Shown here: piece after piece, positions 1-9,991 of the stretch
Numbering within the stretch: the first letter of the stretch is position 1
Layout of the letters: every line of letters starts with the position of its first letter
DNA from: Rhynchopus euleeides
Taxonomy: Eukaryota > Euglenozoa > Diplonemea > Diplonemida > Diplonemidae
Direction of reading: 5' to 3'
NCBI GenBank assembly: GCA_963210315.1
Contig: OY723282.1
Coordinates: 248,001-312,000, forward strand
Length of the DNA stretch: 64,000 nt
Translations under genes and position numbers: made by a program
The notes under the pieces: model-generated
Told to the model about the DNA's origin: nothing
Database searches by the model: none
Seen by the model: only the letters and a program-made list of their open reading frames with translations

Positions 1-991
1 GCAACAGGTTCACATGCGACTGGATGCACTTGCTGGGGTCTGAAACGGCACTGCAGCTCATCACTGTCGCATTCCCGCAGGTGTTCGCGGCAACGGATAC
101 AACTTGCAGCAGCAGCACAGCACAAACGCCAGCCCGCATTGCCATCCTAACCGGAGGATTCGCGGGGCCTGTGTGTCGAGAAAGGTGCGAAGGCCCCTGG
201 AGACAAGTTGCGGTGCAGGACAGGATGGTGGGTGTGGCCGCAGTTGTGTGAACTCAGTTGTCTCATGCAATGCCAAAGGGTCCACCGCGAAACGGGAAAT
301 GGGCGGGTTTCTTGCGGACGTGTTGTGATAACCCTGTTCAAAAAAATGGCCCGGGGTGGCGTTCTTTGTTTGTGCAAACGGTGACTGCGAGTGCAGTATA
401 CCGAACGCTGCACCATCTTACAGTGTCAGCGACTCTCACAAGCAAGACAAATACAATGTCGGGGGGGCGGGGGGGGAGGCAGTCAGGGGTAGGGGAGGGG
501 CAGTGGTTTGCACGCTTGGCGCAATGTTCGGGACTGAAGTGATTCGGTTGGTACGTTCGGGAGTTGAAATTCGGGGGCGAGCCTCGAGTCTCCCAACGAA
601 GGGGATCCAGGACCCCAGAGAAGGCTAGTTTGAATGCGTGCAATGCAAGCAAGTGACAGATCCTTGAAGTGTCGGGAGAATATTGGCACACAGGCAAAGC
701 GGATCCGCGTGAGTTGAGTATCCCTGTGACAGGACGTACGTGCTTGATTCGAGTGTTTCTTTGCTGTGGTGTGTCATCTGGGCGACCCGGGAGCAGCAGG
801 CCGCAGCCAGCAGGGAGAGTGGCGGCAGCACCTGTCTGGAGCAGGTCTGCACAACGCTTGGCGCTGCAGCTGGCATGGCGGCCTGCAGCCTGGCCGGGTG
901 GGGGAGGAGGGGCACATCGACAGGAACATATGAAAGATGAAGGAACGTACGGAATGGTAGACTCTAAATCAAAACAGAGCCGACCGGCCAC
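1..991. other. No gene seen (left flank of array)
   Basis: The only long open frames here are low-complexity shadows, and the longest minus frame runs through G tracts near 460-500. I see no conserved motif or RNA gene. The sequence differs from the spacers between the array units, so the left edge of the array lies near 992. Confidence 0.6.
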
Positions 992-1008
992 CCGTCCTGA
1001 CACCTTCG

Positions 1009-3366
1009 TCAGGCCGCCCCTTCCCCTGTGGCCACAAGACAACGCCAGACACATCCGCACACAACTGGCACCGTCACTGCCATGACAGGTGCAGCCAAGC
1101 CGCCCCATCTCGCCCACAGCACACGGGCACCGACATGGCTGGGTTCGATAAACTCCATGACGGCGGGGTTCTTCCGCACAGCCTCCGCCAGAAAGGACGG
1201 GTCGTGGATGTGCTCGTCCTCCAGTTCAGGGAGGGAATCCGGGAAGCGTGCGACGGTGTAGAGGGCAAGGCTTCGGTTCGACTCCAGGGCCACCGACTGC
1301 AGGAACACCTCCGGGTTGGCCTCGATCAGCTCCCTGCAGAACTCCTCGTCCGCAAGCAGGTCTTCCCCAGCGCCGTCGAAACAGCCGGGGTGCTTCAAGG
1401 CAACCTCCGCCACGAACTCCCTGTCGCTGCGCAGGGCGGCCGACGCCTTCTCCAGCGCGCTGGACTCGCACGCAATCGCGGCACGTAACAGCGCTTTGCT
1501 CCCACGCAGCCGCTCCGATGCATAATGCAGCACATTGCTTCTTGAAGAAGCCGCAGCAACCGCCACCTCCTCGTCATCACGCAGGGCTGGGCTGGCATGC
1601 TTGAAGACCCGCCCACAGGAAGCGACAGCACGGAGCACGAAGTTCCGATCGGAGAGCAGAGCAGAGGGCACCATGATCCGGATGTGTTCCCACCGGTGCA
1701 CACCAGCAAGGATGATCTCAGGGTCATCCCAGAACTGCGTGGCGTGGCGCAGGGCGCGTGGAGCCTCCCGCACCGCAGCCTCAACCACGTCTGGGTCGAG
1801 GCGGAGGGCGGGTGATACCACCTCCAGCACCTCGCCCGACACTGCGCACAGCTGCAGCACTGCATCCTTGTCGTGCAGGAGGTCCTGGCACGGGAGGTAG
1901 CGCAGCGAACGGGGATACACCTCCACCGCAGCCCTTGCAACATCGATGTCGCGCTGGAGGGAGTGGGCAGCACCGTGTAGCTCATGTGCGTTGCGCCGCA
2001 CAGCCGCCAACACCACCTCCTTGTCTGAATTGAGATCGGTGTACTGCAACACCTCGCTTCGCGTTGAGAATTGACTGTCCCCCGTAACAGCGAGCATCAC
2101 AACCTCCCTGTCGTGGCGCAGCCGATCGCTGGCGTTCCGGAAACACCCCGAGTGTAGAACCACGGCACGCTTCACAACATCCTCGTCATCTGCAAAAGGG
2201 GCCAGAACGTCGCCACCGGCACCTATGGCAGCCACAACGATGTCTGGGTCGCCCTGCAGACGTGGGGAGGCCTCAGCGATCGGAACACCGGAGGTGACTG
2301 CCGCCAGCATCACCTCCTTGTCGTCCCGCAGGGATGGGCTGCAGGTGAAGGGCACCCCGCTCGACGTCCCCGCCACTGCAGCCAGCACAGCAGCGCGGTC
2401 CGACTTCATCTCCTCGGGGGCGTGGTGCAGCAGGCAGGGGTGGAGGGCCACCGCCTCGCGCACAAAGGACACGTCGTTGCGGAGCTCATCTGCGAGATCC
2501 TCGAAGGCGTTGGGGGAAGCCTTCAGCGCATGCAGAGCGCAAGCCCTGTCGCTGCGGACAGCAGGACCGGCATACCGCATCCTGCCTGTCCAGTGATCCT
2601 CCTGCGCGAGGTACAGGGCAGGGTCGTTGCGCAGCTCATCAGATAGAAACTGGAATCCGGAAGCCGACGCAACGGCCGCAATGTCGCGATCTGCCCTGAG
2701 GCGTGCGCTGGCGTGCTGCAGGACGGTACCATCCCGTTCCAGCAGCTCGGCAACCAGAGAGTAGTCGTCGCACAGCTCAGGGGTGGCACGCTTCAGACAC
2801 CGGAGGGCACGCACCACGTCGGGGCCAGCAAAGAGCTCCTCGTCAACATGGCAGGCGAGAACATCGCGGCGGTGTGCTGCACAGGCAGCGGCCAGGCGGA
2901 GGATGAAGGCTTTGTCCCTCCGAAGCCTGGCGCTGGCGTACTGCAGTGCCGAGGAATGCTGGATGGTGGCAGCGAGCACAATGTCCTCAGCGTCACAGAG
3001 GTCGGGGCTGGCGTGCTCGAGGGCTGACGCTGTAGCTTGCACTGCGTGGAGGACGACCTCACGGTCGGCACGTGCCCACCCCGGGAGTGTGTGGAGGGGA
3101 GAGCCTGTGCGGAGGGACTCGAGGTGGCACCTGTTGCTGCGCCTGACCTCCACCACAGCCCCGTGCTCCATCCCCGGCTGCGACCCGATTGAAGCGCTGC
3201 TGTCGCTGGCCACAACAGGGTGCCCCGCAACGCAGAGCTCGGCCTCGGCGCTGTCCAGACCGAAGGCGGCAGCCGCACCTTCATAGAGAGACGAGACGGT
3301 GGCATCCTCGTCGAGGAGGAGCGCCTCCTCCTCACCCGTCAGGATGAAGCGTGCCGTGGCTTCCAT
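1009..3366 (-). CDS. Ubiquitin-like + DUF4116-repeat protein, copy 1 (785 aa)
   Basis: The start is taken at the ATG at 3366 (MEATARF), the first ATG shared by all four copies; the ~100 upstream codons run through the ACC microsatellite and are probably 5' UTR. Residues 1-80 look like a beta-grasp ubiquitin-like domain: an LTG turn, an ELCVAGHPV strand and a final GMEHGAVVEVR strand. Residues ~95-745 are tandem alpha-helical repeats of the type LRDDKEVMLAAV, characteristic of DUF4116, a family common in protists and of unknown biochemical role. The last ~35 residues form a hydrophobic segment (around AAPVMAVTVPVV) ending in a short tail, so a C-terminal membrane anchor is possible. Copies 2 and 3 lack it. 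The domain call is firm; function is unknown. Confidence 0.85.
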   Translation of the reverse strand: MEATARFILTGEEEALLLDEDATVSSLYEGAAAAFGLDSAEAELCVAGHPVVASDSSASIGSQPGMEHGAVVEVRRSNRCHLESLRTGSPLHTLPGWARADREVVLHAVQATASALEHASPDLCDAEDIVLAATIQHSSALQYASARLRRDKAFILRLAAACAAHRRDVLACHVDEELFAGPDVVRALRCLKRATPELCDDYSLVAELLERDGTVLQHASARLRADRDIAAVASASGFQFLSDELRNDPALYLAQEDHWTGRMRYAGPAVRSDRACALHALKASPNAFEDLADELRNDVSFVREAVALHPCLLHHAPEEMKSDRAAVLAAVAGTSSGVPFTCSPSLRDDKEVMLAAVTSGVPIAEASPRLQGDPDIVVAAIGAGGDVLAPFADDEDVVKRAVVLHSGCFRNASDRLRHDREVVMLAVTGDSQFSTRSEVLQYTDLNSDKEVVLAAVRRNAHELHGAAHSLQRDIDVARAAVEVYPRSLRYLPCQDLLHDKDAVLQLCAVSGEVLEVVSPALRLDPDVVEAAVREAPRALRHATQFWDDPEIILAGVHRWEHIRIMVPSALLSDRNFVLRAVASCGRVFKHASPALRDDEEVAVAAASSRSNVLHYASERLRGSKALLRAAIACESSALEKASAALRSDREFVAEVALKHPGCFDGAGEDLLADEEFCRELIEANPEVFLQSVALESNRSLALYTVARFPDSLPELEDEHIHDPSFLAEAVRKNPAVMEFIEPSHVGARVLWARWGGLAAPVMAVTVPVVCGCVWRCLVATGEGAA

Positions 3367-4012
3367 TGTCGAGAAGTGCAGGGGCGTGTCTGCCTGGGTG
3401 GTGGTGGTGGTGGTGAGGTGAGGGTCCTTGGGTGGCAACACCGGAACAGGTGCGGGGGGCGTGTGCCCCAAGCCTCTGCCGGTGCGGTGCTGGGGGTGAA
3501 GGATCTGGCGCACACAAGCAATACAATTCTGCAACCTATGTCCTGTGCAAAGCAGACTGCAACGGGGCTGCACAGAACACCCTGTTCTGCCCAGTTGCGG
3601 GGGCGCACCAAAGTCAGCCAGGGGCAGCACGGTTGGAGGGGCTTGGGAGGGGGTGGGCAGAGGGCACAAATGTCTGCAAGCACTGGGTCATCCTGAGCAG
3701 TTGCACCTCAGATGCAGGGCACGCTGCCTCAACCAGCAGGGCCAGGAGGTGCTGGGAGGTAAAGGGCAACGAGCAGGGCAGTGCACTGCAGGCACGGAAG
3801 CAGAAGAGGATGCCTAAGTGCTGCCCTCACGGGTCACGTCGCACACAGTATGCACGCCTTCGCAGACAGGCTGCTGCAATCCGAAAGCAACCGCTCTGAC
3901 ACCTTCGTCAGGCCGCCCCTTCCCCTCTGGCCACAAGATAACGCCAGACACATCCGCACACAACTGGCACCGTCACTGCCATGACAGGTGCAGCCAAGCC
4001 GCCCCATCTCGC

Positions 4013-6259
4013 CTACAGCACACGGGCACCGACATGGCTGGGTTCGATAAACTCCATGACGGCGGGGTTCTTCCGCACAGCCTCCGCCAGAAAGGACGGG
4101 TCGTTGATGTGCTTGTCCTCCAGTTCAGGGAGGGAATCCGGGAAGCGTACGACGGTGTACAGGGCAAGGCTCCGGTTCGACTCCAGGGCCACCGACTGCA
4201 GGAACACCTCCGGGTTGGCCTCGATCAGCTCCCTGCAGAACTCCTCGTCCGCCAGCAGGTCTTCCCCAGCGCCGTCGAAACAGCCGGGGTGCTTCACAGC
4301 AACCTCCGCCACGAACTCCCTGTCACTGCGCAGGGCGGCCGACGCCTCCTCCAGCGACATGTCGTCATGGGTGATGGCGGCACGCAACAGGGCCTTGCTC
4401 CCACGCAGGCGCTCCGATGCATAATGCAGCACATCACAGCCCGAAGCAGCCGCAGCAACCGCCACCTCCTCGTCATCACGCAGGGCTGGGCTGGCATGCT
4501 TGAAGACCCGCCCGCAGGAAGCGACAGCACGGATCACGAAGTTCCGATCGGAGAGGAGAGCAGAGGGCACCATGGTGTGGATGTACTCCCACTCGCGCAC
4601 ACCAGCAAGGATGATCTCAGGGTCATCCCAGAACTGCGTGGCGTGGCGCAGGGCGCGTGGAACCTGCCGAACCGCAGCCTCAACCACATCTGGGTCGAGG
4701 CGGAGGGCGGGTGATACCACCTCCAGCACCTCGCCCGACACTGCGCACAGCTGCAGCACTGCATCCTTGTCGTGCAGGAGGTCCTGGCACGGGAGGTTGC
4801 GCAGCACAGCGGGATACACCTCCACCGCAGCCCTTGCAACATCGATGTCGCGCTGGAGGGAGTGGGCAGCACCGTGCAGCTCATATGTGTTGCGCCGCAC
4901 AGCCGCCAACACCACCTCCTTGTCTGAACTGAGATCGGTGTACTGCAACACCTCGCTTTCCTCCGAGACTCCACTGCGCCCCGTCACGGCGAGCATCACA
5001 ACCTCCCTGTCGTGGCGGAGCCGATCGCTGGCGTTCCGGAAACACCCTGAGTGTAGAACCACGGCACGCTTCACAACATCCTCGTCGTCCGCAAACGGGC
5101 CGAGATCCTTCGATCCGGCACCTATGGCAGCCACAACGATGTCTGGGTCGCCCTGCAGACGTGGGGAGGCCTCAGCGATCGGAACAGCGGAGGTGACTGC
5201 CGCCAGCATCACCTCCTTGTCGTCCCGCAGGGATGGGCTGCAGGTGAAGGGCACCCCGCGAGACGGCCTCGCCACTGCAGCCAGCACAGCAGCGCGGTCC
5301 GACTTCATCTCCTCGGGGGCGTGGTGCAGCAGGCAGGGGTGGAGGGCCACCGCCTCGCGCACAAAGGACACGTCGTTGCGGAGCTCATCTGCGAGATCCT
5401 CGAAGGCGTTGGGGGAAGCCTTCAGCGCATGCAGGGCGCAAGCCCTGTCGCTACGGACAGCAGGACCGGCATACTGCATCCTGCCTCTGCCCCAATCCAC
5501 CTGCGTGAGGAACAGGGCAGGGTCGTTGCGCAGGTCATCAGATAGAAACTGGAATCCCCAAACCGACACAATGCCTGCAATGTCGCGATCTGCCCTGAGG
5601 CGTGTGCTGGCGTGCTCCAGGAAGCTGCCATCCCGTTCCAGCAGCTCGGCAACCAGAGAGTAGTCGTCGCACAGCTCAGGGGTGGCACGCTCCAGACAGC
5701 AGAGGGCACGCACCACGTCGCGGTCAGCAAAGAGCTCCTCGTCAACATGGCAGGCGACATCATCGACGTCTGCACAGGCAGGGGCCAGGCGGAGGATGAA
5801 GGCTTTGTCCCTGCGGAGTCTGTCGCTGGCGTACTGCAGTGCCGAGGGCTGCTCGATGCTGGCAGCGAGCACGATGTCCTCAGCGTCACAGAGGTCGGGG
5901 CTGGCGTGCTCGAGGGCTGACCCTGTGGCTTGCACTGCGTGGAGGACGACCTCACGGTCGGCGCGTGCCCACCCCGGGAGTGTGTGGAGGGGAGAGCCTC
6001 TGCGGAGGGACTCGAGGTGGCACCTGTTGCTGCGCCTGACCTCCACCACAGCACCGTGCTCCATCCCCGGCTGCGACCCGATTGAAGCGCTGCTGTCGCT
6101 GGCCACAACAGGGTGCCCCGCAACGCAGAGCTCGGCCTCGGCGCTGTCCAGACCGAAGGCGGCAGCCGCACCTTCATAGAGAGACGAGACGGTGGCATCC
6201 TCGTCGAGGAGGAGCGCCTCCTCCTCACCCGTCAGGATGAAGCGTGCCGTGGCTTCCAT
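4013..6259 (-). CDS. Ubiquitin-like + DUF4116-repeat protein, copy 2 (748 aa)
   Basis: Same architecture as copy 1: ubiquitin-like N-terminus (start ATG at 6259) followed by DUF4116 repeats. The frame stops after GARVL because the TGG (Trp) codon of copies 1 and 4 is TAG here. The sequence after the stop would still encode the hydrophobic tail, so the stop looks recent. Between about residues 510 and 530 it carries the variant GRSGVSEESEVLQ, shared with copy 3, where copies 1 and 4 have a GDSQFS-type block. Such block exchange suggests gene conversion. The product would be soluble if the tail in copies 1 and 4 is a true anchor. Confidence 0.83.
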   Translation of the reverse strand: MEATARFILTGEEEALLLDEDATVSSLYEGAAAAFGLDSAEAELCVAGHPVVASDSSASIGSQPGMEHGAVVEVRRSNRCHLESLRRGSPLHTLPGWARADREVVLHAVQATGSALEHASPDLCDAEDIVLAASIEQPSALQYASDRLRRDKAFILRLAPACADVDDVACHVDEELFADRDVVRALCCLERATPELCDDYSLVAELLERDGSFLEHASTRLRADRDIAGIVSVWGFQFLSDDLRNDPALFLTQVDWGRGRMQYAGPAVRSDRACALHALKASPNAFEDLADELRNDVSFVREAVALHPCLLHHAPEEMKSDRAAVLAAVARPSRGVPFTCSPSLRDDKEVMLAAVTSAVPIAEASPRLQGDPDIVVAAIGAGSKDLGPFADDEDVVKRAVVLHSGCFRNASDRLRHDREVVMLAVTGRSGVSEESEVLQYTDLSSDKEVVLAAVRRNTYELHGAAHSLQRDIDVARAAVEVYPAVLRNLPCQDLLHDKDAVLQLCAVSGEVLEVVSPALRLDPDVVEAAVRQVPRALRHATQFWDDPEIILAGVREWEYIHTMVPSALLSDRNFVIRAVASCGRVFKHASPALRDDEEVAVAAAASGCDVLHYASERLRGSKALLRAAITHDDMSLEEASAALRSDREFVAEVAVKHPGCFDGAGEDLLADEEFCRELIEANPEVFLQSVALESNRSLALYTVVRFPDSLPELEDKHINDPSFLAEAVRKNPAVMEFIEPSHVGARVL

Positions 6260-6901
6260 TGTCGAGAGGTGCAGGGGCGTGTCTGCCTGGGTGGTGGTGG
6301 TGGTGGTGAGGTGAGGGTCCTTGGGTGGCAACACCGGAACAGGTGCGGGGGGCGTGTGCCCCAAGCCTCTGCCGGTGCGGTGCTGGGGGTGAAGGATCTG
6401 GCGCACACAAGCAATACAATTCTGCAACCTGTGTCCTGTGCAAAGCAGACTGCAACGGGGCTGCACGGAACACCCTGTTCTGCCCAGTTGCGGAGACGCA
6501 CCAAAGTCAGCCAGGGGCAGCACGGTTGGAGGGGCTTGGGAGGGGTGGGCAGAGGGCACAAATGTCTGCAAGCACTGGGTCATCCTGAGCAGTTGCACCT
6601 CAGATGCAGGGCACGCTGCCTCAACCAGCAGGGCCAGGAGGTGCTGGGAGGCAAGGGGCAACGAGCAGGGCAGTGAACTGCAGGCACGGAAGCAGAAGAG
6701 GGTGCATAAGTACCCTCACGGGTCACGTCGCACACAGCATGCACGCCTTCGCAGACAGGCTGCTGCAATCCGAAAGCAACCGCTCTGACACCTTCGTCAG
6801 GCCGCCCCTTCCCCTGTGGCCACCAGACAACGCCAGACACATCCGCACACAACTGGCACCGTCACTGCCATGACAGGTGCAGCCAAGCCGCCCCATGTCG
6901 C

Positions 6902-9160
6902 CTACAGCACACGGGCACCGACATGGCTGGGTTCGATAAACTCCATGACGGCGGGGTTCTTCCGCACAGCCTCCGCTAGAAAGGACGGGTCGTGGATGTG
7001 CTCGTCCTCCAGTTCAGGGAGGGATTCCGGGAAGCGTACGACGGTGTAGAGGGCAAGGCTCCGGTTCGACTCCAGGGCCACCGACTGCAGGAACACCTCC
7101 GGGTTGGCCTCGATCAGCTCCCTGCAGAACTCCTCGTCCGCCAGGAGGTCTTCCCCAGCGCCGTCGAAACAGCCGGGGTGCTTCACAGCAACCTCCGCCA
7201 CGAACTCCCTGTCACTGCGCAGGGCGGCCGACGCCTCCTCCAACGACATGTCGTCATGGGTGATGGCGGCACGCAGCACCACTTTGCTCCCACGCAGGCG
7301 CTCCGATGCATAATGCAGCACATCACCCACCACATCACAGCCCGAAGCAGCCGCAGCAACCGCCACCTCCTCGTCATCACGCAGGGCTGGGCTGGCATGC
7401 TTGAAGACCCGCCCACAGGAAGCGACAGCACGGAGCACGAAGTTCCGATCGGAGAGGAGAGCAGAGGGCACCATGGTGTGGATGTACTCCCACTCGCGCA
7501 CACCAGCAAGGATGATCTCAGGGTCATCCCAGAACTGCGTGGCGTGGCGCAGGGCGCGTGGAACCTGCCGAACCGCAGCCTCAACCACATCTGGGTCGAG
7601 GCGGAGGGCGGGTGATACCACCTCCAGCACCTCGCCCGACACTGCGCACAGCTGCAGCACTGCATCCTTGTCGTGCAGGAGGTCCTGGCACGGGAGGTTG
7701 CGCAGCACAGCGGGATACACCTCCACCGCAGCCCTTGCAACATCGATGTCGCGCTGGAGGGAGTGGGCAGCACCGTGTAGCTCATATGTGTTGCGCCGCA
7801 CAGCCGCCAACACCACCTCCTTGTCTGAACTGAGATCGGTGTACTGCAACACCTCGCTTTCCTCCGAGACTCCACTGCGCCCCGTCACGGCGAGCATCAC
7901 AACCTCCCTGTCGTGGCGGAGCCGATCGCTGGCGTTCCGGAAACACCCTGAGTGTAGAACCACGGCACGCTTCACAACATCCTCGTCGTCCGCAAACGGG
8001 CCGAGATCCTTCGATCCGGCACCTATGGCAGCCACAACGATGTCTGGGTCGCCCTGCAGACGTGGGGAGGCCTCAGCGATCGGAACACCGGAGGTGACTG
8101 CCGCCAGCATCACCTCCTTGTCGTCCCGCAGGGATGGGCTGCAGGTGAAGGGCACCCCGCGAGACGGCCTCGCCACTGCAGCCAGCACAGCAGCGCGGTC
8201 CGACTTCATCTCCTCGGGGGCGTGGTGCAGCAGGCAGGGGTGGAGGGCCACCGCCTCGCGCACAAAGGACACGTCGTTGCGGAGCTCATCTGCGAGATCC
8301 TCGAAGGCGTTGGGGGAAGCCTTCAGCGCATGCAGGGCGCAAGCCCTGTCGCTACGGACAGCAGGACCGGCATACTGCATCCTGCCTCTGCCCCAATCCA
8401 CCTGCGTGAGGAACAGGGCAGGGTCGTTGCGCAGCTCATCAGATAGAAACTGGAATCCCCAAACCGACACAATGCCTGCAATGTCGCGATCTGCCCTGAG
8501 GCGTGTGCTGGCGTGCTCCAGGAAGCTGCCATCCCGTTCCAGCAGCTCGGCAACCAGAGAGTAGTCGTCGCACAGCTCAGGGGTGGCACGCTCCAGACAG
8601 CAGAGGGCACGCACCACGTCGCGGTCAGCAAAGAGCTCCTCGTCAACATGGCAGGCGACATCATCGACGTCTGCGCAGGCAGGGGCCAGGCGGAGGATGA
8701 AGGCTTTGTCCTTCCGAAGCCTGGCGCTGGCGTACTGCAGTGCCGAGGAATGCTGGATGGTGGCAGCGAGCACAATGTCCTCAACGTCACAGAGGTCGGG
8801 GCTGGCGTGCTCGAGGGCTGACGCTGTGGCTTGCACTGCGTGGAGGACAACCTCACGGTCGGCGCGTGCCCACCCCGGGAGTGTGTGGAGGGGAGAGCCT
8901 CTGCGGAGGGACTCGAGGTGGCACCTGTTGCTGCGCCTGACCTCCACCACAGCACCGTGCTCCATCCCCGGCTGCGACCCGATTGAAGCGCTGCTGTCGC
9001 TGGCCACAACAGGCTGCCCCGCAACGCAGAGCTCGGCCTCGGCGCTGTCCAGACCGAAGGCGGCAGCCGCACCTTCATAGAGAGACGAGACGGTGGCATC
9101 CTCGTCGAGGAGGAGCGCCTCCTCCTCACCCGTCAGGATGAAGCGTGCCGTGGCTTCCAT
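6902..9160 (-). CDS. Ubiquitin-like + DUF4116-repeat protein, copy 3 (752 aa)
   Basis: Ubiquitin-like domain plus DUF4116 repeats, start ATG at 9160. It has the same TAG in place of TGG as copy 2, so it too lacks the hydrophobic tail. It has a 12 nt in-frame duplication giving CDVVGDVLHYAS, shared with copy 4, where copy 2 has CDVLHYAS. It therefore matches copy 2 in one block and copy 4 in another. Its 5' flank is interrupted by an insertion of about 267 bp inside the microsatellite (9209-9475), which may alter its promoter or 5' UTR. Confidence 0.83.
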   Translation of the reverse strand: MEATARFILTGEEEALLLDEDATVSSLYEGAAAAFGLDSAEAELCVAGQPVVASDSSASIGSQPGMEHGAVVEVRRSNRCHLESLRRGSPLHTLPGWARADREVVLHAVQATASALEHASPDLCDVEDIVLAATIQHSSALQYASARLRKDKAFILRLAPACADVDDVACHVDEELFADRDVVRALCCLERATPELCDDYSLVAELLERDGSFLEHASTRLRADRDIAGIVSVWGFQFLSDELRNDPALFLTQVDWGRGRMQYAGPAVRSDRACALHALKASPNAFEDLADELRNDVSFVREAVALHPCLLHHAPEEMKSDRAAVLAAVARPSRGVPFTCSPSLRDDKEVMLAAVTSGVPIAEASPRLQGDPDIVVAAIGAGSKDLGPFADDEDVVKRAVVLHSGCFRNASDRLRHDREVVMLAVTGRSGVSEESEVLQYTDLSSDKEVVLAAVRRNTYELHGAAHSLQRDIDVARAAVEVYPAVLRNLPCQDLLHDKDAVLQLCAVSGEVLEVVSPALRLDPDVVEAAVRQVPRALRHATQFWDDPEIILAGVREWEYIHTMVPSALLSDRNFVLRAVASCGRVFKHASPALRDDEEVAVAAAASGCDVVGDVLHYASERLRGSKVVLRAAITHDDMSLEEASAALRSDREFVAEVAVKHPGCFDGAGEDLLADEEFCRELIEANPEVFLQSVALESNRSLALYTVVRFPESLPELEDEHIHDPSFLAEAVRKNPAVMEFIEPSHVGARVL

Positions 9161-9208
9161 TGACGAGAGGTGCAGGGGCGTGTCTGCCTGGGTGGTGGTG
9201 GTGGTGGT

Positions 9209-9475
9209 TGTGGGAACTTGCTATTGATCCGATTCACTATAATGGCAGAGAAGTGGGACAGTAGGGTTTGGGAGAGGTGGCCGCGGAATCTGAACTCGCT
9301 TTCCGTGCGTCGGGGTTTGGGGCCCGCCCAACTTCCAGATTACCGAGCTAGACAGGCCAAACCACCAACCCAAAACAAGAAACGCAACAACCGCCCACGG
9401 TGAAACCTGCCGAAGACGGTGCTGTGTGAGTGTGATCTGCCTCTCTCAACGGCAAATTATCAACGTAAACTCAGA
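9209..9475. other. Insertion in the 5' flank of copy 3
   Basis: In copies 1, 2 and 4 the GGT/ACC microsatellite continues directly into the spacer. In copy 3 it is split by ~267 bp of unrelated unique sequence, with GGT repeats on both sides. I see no inverted repeats at its ends, so mechanism is open: a small mobile element, or filler DNA from repair within the microsatellite. Confidence 0.7.
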
Positions 9476-9991
9476 TGGTGGTGGTGGTGGTGAGGGGGTG
9501 AGGTGAGGGTCCTTGGGTGGCAACACCGGAACAGGTGCGGGGGGCGTGCGCCCCAAGCCTCTGCCGGTGCGGTGCTGGGGATGAAGGATCCGGCGGACAC
9601 AAGCAATACAATTCTGCAACCTGTGTCCTGTGCAAAGCAGACTGCAACTGGGCTGCACAGAACACCCTGTTCTGCCCAGTTGCGGGGACGCACCAAAGTC
9701 AGCCAGGGGCAGCACGGTTGGAGGGGCTTGGGAGGGGTGGGCAGAGGGCACAAATGTCTGCAAGCACTGGGTCATCCTGAGCAGTTGCACCTCAGATGCA
9801 GGGCACGCTGCCTCAACCAGCAGGGCCAGGAGGTGCTGGGAGGCAAAGGGCAACGAGCAGGGCAGTGCACTGCAGGCACGGAAGCAGAAGAGGATGCGGA
9901 AGTGCTGTCCTCACGGGTCACGTCGCACACAGCATGCACGCCTTCGCAGACAGGCTGCTGCAATCCGAAAGCAACCGCTCTGACACCTTCG

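Noticed and set aside
3367-3669. 100-codon N-terminal extensions of the DUF4116 proteins
   Set aside because: They translate the ACC microsatellite and spacer, and copy 3 lacks the extension altogether.
1395-5663. Long plus- and other-frame ORFs inside the DUF4116 genes
   Set aside because: They are Arg/Ser/Pro-rich shadows opposite a GC-rich, strongly conserved coding frame.
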